64,000 nt of DNA, from NCBI GenBank assembly GCA_913020445.1, contig CAJWAR010000006.1, forward strand, positions 1-64,000, read 5' to 3'. This DNA is from an uncultured Rhodospirillaceae bacterium (GTDB lineage: Bacteria > Pseudomonadota > Alphaproteobacteria > Rhodospirillales > UBA2165). Both the position numbers and the translations under genes were made by a program. A model generated the notes under the pieces. The model did no database searches, had not been told where the DNA came from, and saw only the letters and a list, made by a program, of their open reading frames with translations. Numbering within the stretch: position 1 is the first letter of the stretch; each line of letters starts with the position of its first letter. Positions 1 through 9,921 of the stretch are shown here, in pieces.

Positions 1-342
1 CCCGCCAATCCAGCGCCTTACTTCCAAATCCATAAAGCGCATGCCGATAGTGGCCGATTGAGAGCCGCCGATAAGAATCGTGTGATAAGCGAACGGGATG
101 AGGAAAAGGACAATGCCCATAATTCCCCAAGCCACGCCAAAGGTGACCAGTCCCAATAGGCCTAACCCAACAAATACAATGCCCAATATTATACTAATGG
201 CAACGACATCAATGACATAGGCAATGACGCGTTTAAATATAATTCCATCATAAAATTCGGGATAGATAAGCGGATCTATATCCGGATCGACATCGCCATT
301 TGGCCGAACTGTTTCGTCGGTGTTAGGCGTAAAATTGACCAA
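1..342 (-). CDS. RDD family membrane protein (partial, C-terminus off the window edge)
   Basis: My reverse-strand translation reads FKRVIAYVIDVVAISIILG...AYHTILIGGSQSATIGMRFMDLEVRR, typical RDD; TTG start preceded by AAAGGAG. Confidence 0.75.
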   Translation of the reverse strand, partial: MVNFTPNTDETVRPNGDVDPDIDPLIYPEFYDGIIFKRVIAYVIDVVAISIILGIVFVGLGLLGLVTFGVAWGIMGIVLFLIPFAYHTILIGGSQSATIGMRFMDLEVRRWIGG

Positions 343-485
343 TGGTAAGCACTCCTTTGATCACTGTGTCGTGGCTGAGCCCTGAATTTCAATATTGTAA
401 ACAACTAACTATTACATAGGGCTATTTTCCGGCCACGCCAGTCTTATCATTTGTCTTAATTTACAAAATTGCAAAATTTATAAAT

Positions 486-1673
486 TTATCGCCGTAGAAT
501 CAGGCCTCTCAAACCACCTTTATTACCATTGCTGCCACCGAGAGGTGGTAGGGGCTGTGTCTTCGGTGTTGGCGGTGCACTTTCCGTCTCAGATGATGAC
601 TCGCCCTCGTTTGATGGTGGTAGCGAAGGTGGGGGTGCTTCGGAGCTCGGTAGTGATTTTATCGGCGTACTTAATTGTCTTGGTGTTTTTGGCTTAATTC
701 TTTCAACATCACCTTCGTTTCTCAATATAGCATCTGGAGTTGAATCCGCGCCGACATCCGGCTTAACACCGGTTCCGCGCAACATAACGATGCTAAGTCG
801 TCTGTTTTGGGGGTCTTTGGGTTTGTCTTTCATCAAAAGTTCGGTCGAAGCTTTACCGACAACCCGCGACAAACGCGTTTCATCAAGACCAAGGTCCAGG
901 AGCACCCGCCGGGCCGAATTAGCTCGATCAACAGACAACTCCCAGTTAGTATATGCGGCGCCAGAGCCAAACCTGACCGCGTCCGTATGTCCACTTATGG
1001 AAATTTTTTGGGTTAGTTTATCAACGACGGTTTTGACTAATTTTAACAGTTCAACCGCGCGATCCAGCGGATCAGCACTGCCGCTTCGAAATAATGGCAG
1101 TCCTTCCTGGTCAACAATCTGAATCCGCAGGCCTTCGACAGTATTGTCAACTAACAGACTTTTCTTGAGAGCTTCCATAGCTGCAGATTGATTGAGCGCT
1201 TCTTCCAGCTCTTTTTTGGCGTCCTCAAATTGTTTTTCTTCGGCTTTTTTGACCTGTTCTTTAGAGGCTTCTTCCTCACTTTTTTGCGGCTCAGGGTCCG
1301 CCTGACTTTCACCGCCAAGCCCTGTTTTTGGAGGTGGCAGAGCAAGGCTGACAGTTGGTTTGGCGCGGGCACTTACTTCCGAGCCTTCTTCGCTCATCGT
1401 TTGGCCACCGAGGATGCCGCCGGCGCCACTGGTTGTTGCCGAAACACTGGCCGGTGCGAAATAGTTTGAAATACCTTCGAGTTGCTCTTGCGTGACGGAA
1501 TTCAACAACCACAGCAACAGGAAAAAAGCCATCATCGCGGTCACAAAGTCAGCATAGGCGATCTTCCAGGCGCCACCGTGGCCGCCGCCTTCGACTTTTT
1601 TAACGCGCTTAATGAATACTGCACCGCCTAAGGCACCAGCACCGCCGCCGCCATCACCGCCTTCTTCAGCCAT
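486..1673 (-). CDS. motB: Flagellar motor protein MotB (plug/TM plus OmpA-like domain, long Pro/Ser-rich tail)
   Basis: GGAWKIAYADFVTAMMAFFLLLWLL TM with Asp; ISISGHTDA...NWELSVDRANSARRVL OmpA-like peptidoglycan-binding motif. Confidence 0.93.
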   Translation of the reverse strand: MAEEGGDGGGGAGALGGAVFIKRVKKVEGGGHGGAWKIAYADFVTAMMAFFLLLWLLNSVTQEQLEGISNYFAPASVSATTSGAGGILGGQTMSEEGSEVSARAKPTVSLALPPPKTGLGGESQADPEPQKSEEEASKEQVKKAEEKQFEDAKKELEEALNQSAAMEALKKSLLVDNTVEGLRIQIVDQEGLPLFRSGSADPLDRAVELLKLVKTVVDKLTQKISISGHTDAVRFGSGAAYTNWELSVDRANSARRVLLDLGLDETRLSRVVGKASTELLMKDKPKDPQNRRLSIVMLRGTGVKPDVGADSTPDAILRNEGDVERIKPKTPRQLSTPIKSLPSSEAPPPSLPPSNEGESSSETESAPPTPKTQPLPPLGGSNGNKGGLRGLILRR

Positions 1674-1756
1674 TTGCAGTTAACTCCAACATAATCCTTA
1701 TTCCGTTCAACTTTATATCATATGTTTATCGACTTGCATTAACACAATTTATTTAG

Positions 1757-2515
1757 CTATTGATTCAACACTCTTTCCAGCTCTGTGGCATATTCTTTGT
1801 AATGTTTATGGTATTTTTTAAGGGCCGAAATACCAGAAGTCTTGGTGATAAAATCCTCTACAATGGGGTGTTGTTTAACGGCAAATTCTGCGACATCGAC
1901 TTCCGGCAGACGGGGTAAAAGAGAGAAAAAGCTAACAATGACTTGACCACCCCCTTTCTTTTTCGCCATTTTGTTTAATTCTTTCATCAAAGACGGCACG
2001 CTGGCCAGCAGCCAATCAGCGTAACGCCGTAGCGTATCAGCTTGGTTGAGTAAATCGTCAAACTCCCGATCGAAATCCTGGCGCTCTACAATTATATTAT
2101 CGCGATAAACAACCGGTGCTTCATTCGAGACATCACAGTCCCAATTTTCTCGCGGGATTAGCAACTCTGCTTGGTGCGATTCATCGCGGTAAGGTGAAAA
2201 AGGCATTGTTCGGCAGCGCGATGGTTTCTGCGTATGGATACGGCATGTATTGTCTTCGGCTAATTCAGGGCACGGCAACGATGGCGGAATATAGGCAGCC
2301 GGCGATATACGGACACCAATGTCTTTGCGCTTTGACAAATTGACTTTAGAGCCCAAGCGGGTCGTATGGTCAAAATATTTATTTTCCCGGCCGACCGGTG
2401 TCCAAATCATCGCTAAAGGAAATCGATCAGCATGCGCTAACGCATCTTTGACCGTCAGCGGGACCTGGCCATAGCAACATTTACCACAAATTGTGCAATC
2501 AAAATTGTATTCCAT
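1757..2515 (-). CDS. YkgJ-type cysteine cluster protein (CxxCxxCC, putative zinc/iron-chelating; family includes flagellin N-methylase)
   Basis: N-terminal DCTICGKCCYG and downstream PCPELAEDNTCRIHTQKPSRCRTMPF. Confidence 0.8.
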   Translation of the reverse strand: MEYNFDCTICGKCCYGQVPLTVKDALAHADRFPLAMIWTPVGRENKYFDHTTRLGSKVNLSKRKDIGVRISPAAYIPPSLPCPELAEDNTCRIHTQKPSRCRTMPFSPYRDESHQAELLIPRENWDCDVSNEAPVVYRDNIIVERQDFDREFDDLLNQADTLRRYADWLLASVPSLMKELNKMAKKKGGGQVIVSFFSLLPRLPEVDVAEFAVKQHPIVEDFITKTSGISALKKYHKHYKEYATELERVLNQ

Positions 2516-2539
2516 ATAAAACCGAATGTTGGGTTTAAA

Positions 2540-3022
2540 CTATGATCCGCAGCATTTTTTGTATTTTTTTCCTGAACCACAGGGGCAGGGTTCGTTGCGG
2601 CCGATCTTCTCAACTTGCCGCGGATTTGATCGTGGGTTCATTTTTCCATCTACATAAACCCATAAATTATTTTCTTTTCTAAAGCTGGCAAGCTCATGGT
2701 GAGTAAAATTTTCATCACCTCTTTCAAAATGCGTGACAAACTCGACCGTGCCGACCTGATCATTAATCCCACCGTCAACGACCTCACGTATTTCGAGACC
2801 CTTCCAAGCAGAATCATTCACCACAGTTTGAGCCGCCGAACGGTTGAATTCTTTGCGAATTGCCGAGGCATGAGTATTTTCGATGTGGTCCAGGTTTTTA
2901 AGTGTGAAGGCGGTGTATCTTGACCGCATTAACGCTTCCGCTGTAGGTGCCGGCGCACCGTCAATAATTGGTCCGCAGCATTCCTCCGTGACTATCTTCG
3001 AACCACACGGGCAGTCAGTCAT
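2540..3022 (-). CDS. YchJ family protein with SEC-C metal-binding motifs
   Basis: N-term [16 protein letters not shown]-term [19 protein letters not shown], central [10 protein letters not shown]. Confidence 0.88.
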   Translation of the reverse strand: MTDCPCGSKIVTEECCGPIIDGAPAPTAEALMRSRYTAFTLKNLDHIENTHASAIRKEFNRSAAQTVVNDSAWKGLEIREVVDGGINDQVGTVEFVTHFERGDENFTHHELASFRKENNLWVYVDGKMNPRSNPRQVEKIGRNEPCPCGSGKKYKKCCGS

Positions 3023-3039
3023 CAGCTTAATTCTCTGTT

Positions 3040-3903
3040 TTAGGTGTCAGGCGGTATATTCTGAATTTGCTCTTCAACTTCGGCAAAACTAGGGCGAACA
3101 TCGGTGCCCAACACCTTGCGGGCAAATTCGATAGAAACTTGCGGCGCATAACCTTGCATGTGGGCAACAATACCGACTTTGATGCATTCCATATACTTTG
3201 AATCTGCGGCAAAAGTTTTACCGAGCGATGACGCCATGGGAGTAACCAAGCCATAAGACATCAAAATCCCAAAGAAGGTTCCTACCAAGGCGCCGCCAAT
3301 AAGGTGACCCAGCACCTCAGGCGGTTCGGTAATTGAACCCATGGTGTGAATAACACCCAACACCGCAGCAACAATACCGAGCGCCGGAAACGCTTGGCCC
3401 ATGTCATCGATCGCATGGGTAATCAGATGATCTTCGCCATGATGAGTTTCTAATTCCTGCTCCATCACCGCTTCAACTTCGTGGGAGGTGCTGGCCCCCA
3501 ATGTCAGCAGACGAAGATAGTCACATAAGAATTCGACGGCGTGGTGATCAGCGGCAAAGCCAGGAAATTTTGCAAACAGAGAGCTGTCCTCAGGTTTTTC
3601 GACATGGGCTTCCAGCGCCAAATCACCCTTACTTTTGGCCAAACGGAAAACCGAATAAAGCACGCTTAACAGTTCAAGGTAGCTTTCTTTATTGTATTTA
3701 CCGCCTTTTAGTATCTTGCCAAAGGAACCGGCGACGCCGGATACCACCGATTTCGGGTTACCAATAACAAACTGGCCAAGCGCAGCGCCTCCGATAATAA
3801 CAAACTCAAACGGCTGCCAGAGCACATCCATGTGTCCGCCAGCGGCAACATAACCACCCACCACGCTCCCAAAAACGACCACAAAACCAATAATAAAAAA
3901 CAT
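3040..3903 (-). CDS. motA: Flagellar motor stator protein MotA
   Basis: Translation typical of Mot[64 protein letters not shown]. Confidence 0.93.
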   Translation of the reverse strand: MFFIIGFVVVFGSVVGGYVAAGGHMDVLWQPFEFVIIGGAALGQFVIGNPKSVVSGVAGSFGKILKGGKYNKESYLELLSVLYSVFRLAKSKGDLALEAHVEKPEDSSLFAKFPGFAADHHAVEFLCDYLRLLTLGASTSHEVEAVMEQELETHHGEDHLITHAIDDMGQAFPALGIVAAVLGVIHTMGSITEPPEVLGHLIGGALVGTFFGILMSYGLVTPMASSLGKTFAADSKYMECIKVGIVAHMQGYAPQVSIEFARKVLGTDVRPSFAEVEEQIQNIPPDT

Positions 3904-4172
3904 TAAAAGACCTCAATTCCCAATCTTTTATTTTTATACCTTAAAGCTTAAAATTTAATACTAAACAAAATAATCAAATAAAAAATTACCTGCATCCAGA
4001 TATAAATCAGCTCCTAAAAGAAGATAGCGAAACTTAAATTGTTATCAAGAGGCCTTTTATTCAATATGCGTATGTAGGTTCATAAAACAAACAATTTTAA
4101 CGACTTTTTGCAGCTAAATCACAAATATCACTCGAGCGAAATGGCTATCTAAGTAATTTCAAGCGGAATTGA

Positions 4173-5405
4173 TCAGTTGGTTAATCCTGACTCACTGAGC
4201 AACAGAGATGGATAGCCCGCTTTATCCAAGGCCGACTGAATTTCTTTGACGTGGTGTTGATCGCGGGTTTCCATTGTTACATCGACTTCTGTCGATTTTA
4301 AGGGGACATCAAAAAATAACCGCTGATGGTGCACCTCAACAATATTGCCGCCGCTCGCACCGATGACTTCAGTCAAATCCGATAGCCTGCCGGGTTCATC
4401 AGCGATTTCAATGCGCAGACGAACAAGTTTCCCTTCGCGTACTAGGCCGCGCAATAATACTGAAGAAAGTAATCTGGAATCGACGTTACCACCGGATACA
4501 ATTAAACCGACTTTTTTACCGCTGAATATTTCTTTGTTTTTTAATACCGCGGCGAGAGGTGCAGCGCCGGCGCCTTCGACGACAAGGCGTTGTTCACGCA
4601 GATATATCTGCATCGCTTCTTCAATTTCATGTTCCGCTGATATAAATATATCGGCGACATTTTCCTGAACATATTTTCGCGTTAACTGACCAGCGGATTT
4701 TACGGCGATTCCTTCGGCCACGGTAGGTCCGCCGCAATCGACGTCCAACCCAGCCATGGCGGCTTTCATTGAGGCATATTGCTCAGCCTCAACGCCATAA
4801 ATATCGATTTCCGGTTTCGCTCCCTTGGCGGCAACCGAGATCCCTGAAATCAATCCTCCGCCGCCAATCGGCACCACAATGGCGTCAAGATCTGGTTGGG
4901 CGTCTAATAATTCGAGAGCGATGGTTCCTTGACCGGTGATCACATCAACATCGTCATAAGGATGAATCAACGTCAACCCTTCCGACTTGGCTAGCCGATC
5001 AGCTTCCTTTTGCGAATCGCTGAGACTTTCGCCGGCGAGAATTACCGTTGCACCCAGTCGTTCAGTCCGGCTGATTTTGGTAAAAGGAGTGTTCGACGGC
5101 ATGACGATAGTCGCCGGGATACCTAGATTGCGAGCGTGATAGGCGACACCTTGGGCATGATTTCCCGCCGACATGGCAACCACGCCGCGGCTACGGGAAT
5201 CTGTATCCAAATTGGTTAATCTGAGCAGAGCGCCACGAACTTTAAAGGAGCCAGTTGGCTGCAAATTTTCCAGTTTCAAATAAATTTCAGCATTGCAGAG
5301 GGTCGAAATATCAGGTGAGAAAATAGTTGGCGTCGTCAGCCCTGCTGCCACGATAGCTTCGTGATTCGCCGTTATCTGTTGAACACCAACCAAATTTTTA
5401 ACCAT
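4173..5405 (-). CDS. ilvA: Threonine ammonia-lyase with C-terminal ACT domain
   Basis: PLP site LENLQPTGSFKVRGA, GGGGLISG, C-terminal ACT-like region. Confidence 0.9.
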   Translation of the reverse strand: MVKNLVGVQQITANHEAIVAAGLTTPTIFSPDISTLCNAEIYLKLENLQPTGSFKVRGALLRLTNLDTDSRSRGVVAMSAGNHAQGVAYHARNLGIPATIVMPSNTPFTKISRTERLGATVILAGESLSDSQKEADRLAKSEGLTLIHPYDDVDVITGQGTIALELLDAQPDLDAIVVPIGGGGLISGISVAAKGAKPEIDIYGVEAEQYASMKAAMAGLDVDCGGPTVAEGIAVKSAGQLTRKYVQENVADIFISAEHEIEEAMQIYLREQRLVVEGAGAAPLAAVLKNKEIFSGKKVGLIVSGGNVDSRLLSSVLLRGLVREGKLVRLRIEIADEPGRLSDLTEVIGASGGNIVEVHHQRLFFDVPLKSTEVDVTMETRDQHHVKEIQSALDKAGYPSLLLSESGLTN

Positions 5406-5600
5406 TAATCACGCCCATATTTTAGTAAAAAACAGCAGAAAACAAAGGTTTTTGAACCTATAAACTTAGATCTATTTAACCGCCTAAAATTGTAACAAGA
5501 ATTTAACTAAAAAACTCTTGTTTTTCAGATAGATCGTCCCGATATCCATCGATAGAAGAATTTGCTCGCTAATTTCACCTTAATAGGTTGGAGATTTCAA

Positions 5601-6083
5601 ATGAACGAAGTCGCTGTCGTCGAAACAGGAAGTGAACTATCTGCACTTCATGCCACCGATCTCGAAGAATATGTTACCTTTAAAATAGATGGCCAATTGT
5701 TTGGCATATCTGTGCTCCAAGTTCAGGATATCCTGAAACCGGAAGATATTGCGTTTGTTCCGCTGGCACCGCCGGAAGTGAAGGGCTCAATTAATCTCCG
5801 CGGCCGCATTGTGACGGTTATTGACGTGCGGGTTCGCCTTGGCCTAAGTGCGACACTCCTTGGTGAAGATTCCATGGGTGTTACGGTTGAGCACCAAAAT
5901 GAACTCTATACGATGTTGGTTGATGAAATTGGTGAGGTTTTAAATCTTAATCCCGATCATCGGGAAAAGGTACCGGGCACCATGGACCCAACATGGCGGG
6001 AATTTGCTGAAGCAATTTTTCAACTTGAGGACGATTTAATGATTGTGCTCGATGTCGGACAATTGCTGCGAACCAAAAATTAA
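5601..6083 (+). CDS. cheW: CheW-like chemotaxis coupling protein (orphan)
   Basis: YVTFKIDGQLFGISVLQVQDIL...GSINLRGRIVTVIDVR...; internal ATG at 5601 preferred over ORF start 5562 (GGAG upstream). Confidence 0.9.
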   Translation: MNEVAVVETGSELSALHATDLEEYVTFKIDGQLFGISVLQVQDILKPEDIAFVPLAPPEVKGSINLRGRIVTVIDVRVRLGLSATLLGEDSMGVTVEHQNELYTMLVDEIGEVLNLNPDHREKVPGTMDPTWREFAEAIFQLEDDLMIVLDVGQLLRTKN

Positions 6084-6126
6084 ATAAATTCAATCCAGAA
6101 ATGGTTCACCGCGGTGAGGAAATTTA

Positions 6127-6161
6127 AAAGGGCTAAGAACTTTGTTTTTAGCCCTTTTTTA
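6127..6161. terminator. Bidirectional rho-independent terminator between cheW and hemB
   Basis: AAAAGGGCTAA / TTAGCCCTTTT stem with T/A tracts; overlaps the hemB stop codon. Confidence 0.85.
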
Positions 6162-7152
6162 GTAGCTGACAGGCCTCAATAGCCATATAGGTCAATATTG
6201 CATCAGCACCTGCACGCTTAAAAGCCATCAGGCTCTCAAGCACGACTTTATCATTATCGAGCCAACCATTTTGAACAGCGCCCTTAAGCATGGCGTATTC
6301 GCCGGATACTTGATAGACAATCGTCGGCAGGCCAAACTCGGTTTTAACCCGGCTGACCACATCGAGATAGGGCATGCCGGGTTTGACCATAACCATGTCG
6401 GCGCCTTCATCGATATCTTGGGCCACTTGCCGCAACGCCTCGTCGATGTTGGCGGGGTCCATTTGATAGGTCTTTTTATCACCTTTGAGAGCCGCTTTAG
6501 AGCCGATGGCATCGCGAAAGGGGCCGTAAAATGCCGACGCATACTTGGCCGCATAAGACATGATACCGACATCCTGGAAGCCGGTATCATCCAAGGCCTT
6601 TCTGATCGCCCCGACGCGGCCATCCATCATGTCAGACGGCGCAATGATGTGGCAGCCAGCCTCAGCTTGAACGACAGACTGCTTGCACAGCAGCTCAACG
6701 GACTCGTCGTTGACAACATAGCCGTCCACCACCAACCCGTCGTGGCCATCGCTATTAAACGGATCAAGTGCAGCATCACAGATTATCCCCATATCCGGGT
6801 GAGCTTTCGCTATCGAACGAATTGACTGGCACACGAGATTGTCCGGATTATAAGCTTCACGCGCATCAGGTGTCTTCGTTGCAGGATCAACTTCCGGAAA
6901 AATAACCACAGCTGGAATACCGGCCTCTTTGGCCTCGCCAACCGCGTCATCCAGCAAGTCGACCGATATCCGATCAACGCCCGGCATTGACGCTATTGCA
7001 TCACGGCGTCCTTCACCAATACCGACAAAAATCGGCAGGATAAAATCATCTGGTGAAAGCGAATTTTCAGCCATCAGCCGCCGCGTCCAATCATAGCGTC
7101 GATTGCGGCGCAGGCGGGTTGAGGGATATTTCCCTGGAATAATATTTGTCAT
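6148..7152 (-). CDS. hemB: Delta-aminolevulinic acid dehydratase (porphobilinogen synthase)
   Basis: DEGADMVMVKPGMPYLD, MSYAAKYASAFYGPFRDA, YQVSGEYAM. Confidence 0.96.
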   Translation of the reverse strand: MTNIIPGKYPSTRLRRNRRYDWTRRLMAENSLSPDDFILPIFVGIGEGRRDAIASMPGVDRISVDLLDDAVGEAKEAGIPAVVIFPEVDPATKTPDAREAYNPDNLVCQSIRSIAKAHPDMGIICDAALDPFNSDGHDGLVVDGYVVNDESVELLCKQSVVQAEAGCHIIAPSDMMDGRVGAIRKALDDTGFQDVGIMSYAAKYASAFYGPFRDAIGSKAALKGDKKTYQMDPANIDEALRQVAQDIDEGADMVMVKPGMPYLDVVSRVKTEFGLPTIVYQVSGEYAMLKGAVQNGWLDNDKVVLESLMAFKRAGADAILTYMAIEACQLLKKG

Positions 7153-7170
7153 AACGGAAATCTAATAAAT

Positions 7171-7208
7171 AAAAGAGGCGAGGGGAAGGTCAATATCTTC
7201 TCCTCGCC
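7171..7208 (-). terminator. Rho-independent terminator downstream of metY
   Basis: On the minus strand GGCGAGGAGAAG ... CTTCCCCTCGCC TCTTTTATTT hairpin. Confidence 0.75.
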
Positions 7209-7222
7209 TTGGTTTGAAACGA

Positions 7223-8515
7223 TTAAGTAGCTGCGAGCGCTTGATCAATATCGGCAATGATGTCGTCGATATGTTCAATACCGATCGACAAACGGATATA
7301 ACCATCAGTGACGCCGGTTTGCGCCTGTTCCTCCTGTGACAATTGAGAATGCGTCGTCGAAGCAGGGTGAATCGCCAGACTTCTCGCATCGCCAATATTC
7401 GCCACATGGAACAGCATCTCAAGGGAATCGATGAACTTACGGCCAGCATCTTTACCGCCTTTTAATTCAAAGCCAACCAAAGCACCGTAACCTCCATTCA
7501 GATAAGCATCAGCACGGCGGCGGGTTTCGCCATCTTGGACGCTCGGATGAATGATATTCGTTATTTTGTCATGACCTTGCAAATATTCCACGACTTTCTG
7601 CGTATTCGCACAATGCTCTCGCATGCGCAGCGGCAGGGTCTCAAGACCTTGAATAGCGTTGAACGCATTCGAAGGTGTGGTTGCCGCACCGACGTCGCGC
7701 AACAAAATCACCCGCGCACGTAAGATATAGGCTATGGGGCCAAGCGGCTTAACGGCTTCAGTCCAGACTGCGCCATGATAACTCGGATCAGGCTCGTTAA
7801 GCGTCGGGAACTTATCCCCGCCGGCTTCCCAGTCAAAATTGCCGCCATCAACCAGAATGCCGCCAATCGACGTGCCATGTCCGCCGATATATTTGGTCGT
7901 CGAGTACACAATGGCCGCCGCGCCATGATCAAACGGACGGCAGAGAATAGGCGTCGCTGTATTATCCATGATCAACGGCACACCTAATTTGCGGCCAACG
8001 TCAGCAACCTCCTGAATGGGGAAAACATGCAATTTTGGATTGGGTAACGTTTCCGCATAGTAGCACCGTGTCTTATCATCTGTCGCTTTGGCAAAAGCTT
8101 CGGGATCACTCGGATCGACAAAGCGGCACTCGACGCCAAAATCTTTAAGCGTATTAGCGAACAGGTTCCAGGTACCGCCATATAAATCGGTAGAACTGAC
8201 AAAGTTGTCACCGGCGCGGCATAAATTCATCACCGAATACATCGACGCTGCTTGACCGGAGGCCACGGCAAGCGAGGCGACGCCACCATCCATGGCCGTA
8301 ACGCGTTGCTCAAGAATGTCCTGAGTAGGGTTCATGATCCGCGTGTAAATGTTACCTAATTCCTTTAGCGCAAAAAGGTTTTCCGCATGCTCGGTATTAT
8401 TAAATTGATATGAGGTTGTTTGATAAATCGGTACGGCCACGGCACCGGTCGTCGCATCGCCATGATGGCCGGTGTGTAAAACAATAGTTTCGGGATTGGT
8501 ATAGTCAGCGCACAT
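7223..8515 (-). CDS. metY: O-acetylhomoserine aminocarboxypropyltransferase/sulfhydrylase
   Basis: Cys/Met metabolism PLP family: YSTTKYIGGHGTSIGG, HPASTTHSQLSQEEQ, SIGIEHIDDIIADI. Confidence 0.93.
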   Translation of the reverse strand: MCADYTNPETIVLHTGHHGDATTGAVAVPIYQTTSYQFNNTEHAENLFALKELGNIYTRIMNPTQDILEQRVTAMDGGVASLAVASGQAASMYSVMNLCRAGDNFVSSTDLYGGTWNLFANTLKDFGVECRFVDPSDPEAFAKATDDKTRCYYAETLPNPKLHVFPIQEVADVGRKLGVPLIMDNTATPILCRPFDHGAAAIVYSTTKYIGGHGTSIGGILVDGGNFDWEAGGDKFPTLNEPDPSYHGAVWTEAVKPLGPIAYILRARVILLRDVGAATTPSNAFNAIQGLETLPLRMREHCANTQKVVEYLQGHDKITNIIHPSVQDGETRRRADAYLNGGYGALVGFELKGGKDAGRKFIDSLEMLFHVANIGDARSLAIHPASTTHSQLSQEEQAQTGVTDGYIRLSIGIEHIDDIIADIDQALAAT

Positions 8516-8704
8516 CTTATTGCCCCCTATAGATTAATGAATTCAGATTGCTAGATTTCAGATAAGAAAAATCGTTTATCAGGATTTTGCCCTATGATAG
8601 AAACCCAATATAACTCCCAGTGTTATTTGGTTAAGCTTCAATGACCATGATGCACATCGCTCTGTCAAGCTTCGGTTGAAACATTAAGGGTGCAATGAAG
8701 TTAA

Positions 8705-8956
8705 ATGGCACACAGAACTCATAACATTCCCGACATTGGTGAAGTTTTATTCGAGTTTATAACGCATGGAAATTACGTCAAAGTAGTGGCCGTCGATCCG
8801 GTGACTAATACTGAAATTACACTGGTTGGAGATCGGCGGGCGAGAAGATCTACGTTAGAAAATGCGGCTATTCAAAAACTCAAATATGTGATCCGTAAAA
8901 ATGCCGGAAAAGCCGCATCCGAACAGCATGATGATGATGATGATAATTTATATTGA
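8705..8956 (+). CDS. Small conserved alphaproteobacterial protein (DUF6898-like) with acidic tail
   Basis: EVLFEFITHGNYVKVVAVDPVTNTEITLVGD...; C-terminal QHDDDDDNLY; coding-like composition. Confidence 0.65.
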   Translation: MAHRTHNIPDIGEVLFEFITHGNYVKVVAVDPVTNTEITLVGDRRARRSTLENAAIQKLKYVIRKNAGKAASEQHDDDDDNLY

Positions 8957-8982
8957 TAATTCAAGTCGTTAAGAGAATTCCC

Positions 8983-9426
8983 TCACTTCTTTTTTGAGCT
9001 ACGGCCAAGCCCGATATTCTTTGCGAATTCGGATCGTTGTTTGGCGTAATTCGGCGCTACCATTGGGTAATCATGAGGCAAATTCCATTTCGCGCGATAT
9101 TCCTCGGGCGTCATACTGTAGTTGGTGCGCAAATAGCGCTTAAGCATTTTTAATTTTTTACCATCTTCAAGACACACAATGAAATCCGGCGAAATTGACC
9201 GCCGGATTGAGATTGCCGGTTTTTGCTGCGTTGTCAGGCCACCAGAGCCATCCGACTGAACCCCGACGAGAGAATTATAAACAGTAGTTATTAATTCAGG
9301 CAGGTCGTCTTTTGAAATTTCATTCTGACTGACATACGCGGCTACGATATCACTTGCCATGCCAAGAAGCTCTTCTTTAGAGACGTTTTTATTATCTATA
9401 TCATCCATATTCGTGAGTCTTGCCAC
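8983..9426 (-). CDS. MucR/Ros family transcriptional regulator (degenerate zinc site)
   Basis: PDFIVCLEDGKKLKMLKRYLRTNYSMTPEEYRAKWNLPHDYPMVAPNYAKQRSEFAKNIGLG. Confidence 0.92.
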   Translation of the reverse strand: MARLTNMDDIDNKNVSKEELLGMASDIVAAYVSQNEISKDDLPELITTVYNSLVGVQSDGSGGLTTQQKPAISIRRSISPDFIVCLEDGKKLKMLKRYLRTNYSMTPEEYRAKWNLPHDYPMVAPNYAKQRSEFAKNIGLGRSSKKK

Positions 9427-9921
9427 TGCAGTTGGGGATAATTCTATGAGATTTTGATCTAGATCATAATTATACTGTCTTTGATAAAGTATATATTAAT
9501 CAAATAAAAGATCAAATAAAACAGGACGAAATTAAGTATATATGATTTTTCCGACTAAAACGGCTGAATTAGCAGGAGATAGCTTCTACTATTACGATGA
9601 TTTTGACGTCTGTTACTTTGAAATAGTGATCGATATAGTTGTGTCTAAATTTTGCAAACGTCGCCCACCCGAGTTTAAGTCGACTATCATACCGAATGCT
9701 CTTTGTGAATCAGTGCGTTATTAATTGAATTGGGTGAACAATTCAAAGTAATGGTCTCGCCGGCAAGTTTATCTTTTACCGTATTTGGAACGAAGTTGAG
9801 TAGACTAGATTTTGATTTCCATCGAATTGTAGTGTTGTCTTGGCGAAAGCTTCCGATATATGGTATGTGAAAGACAGAACATCTGCCGACGCTGTATTTA
9901 ATTGGAATAGAGACCTCGATA

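Noticed and set aside
529-1122. 197-aa plus-strand ORF
   Set aside because: Antisense to motB, whose protein is clearly recognisable; composition is a mirror of the real coding frame.
6271-6825. 184-aa plus-strand ORF
   Set aside because: Antisense to hemB; long only because of codon bias.
8516-8704. Possible SAM-II riboswitch upstream of metY
   Set aside because: Reasonable expectation for alphaproteobacterial met genes, but I could not find the conserved core by eye. An Infernal search would decide.
9542-9724. 60-aa ORF upstream of rpiB
   Set aside because: Low-complexity aromatic-rich translation, no good ribosome-binding site, no recognisable family.
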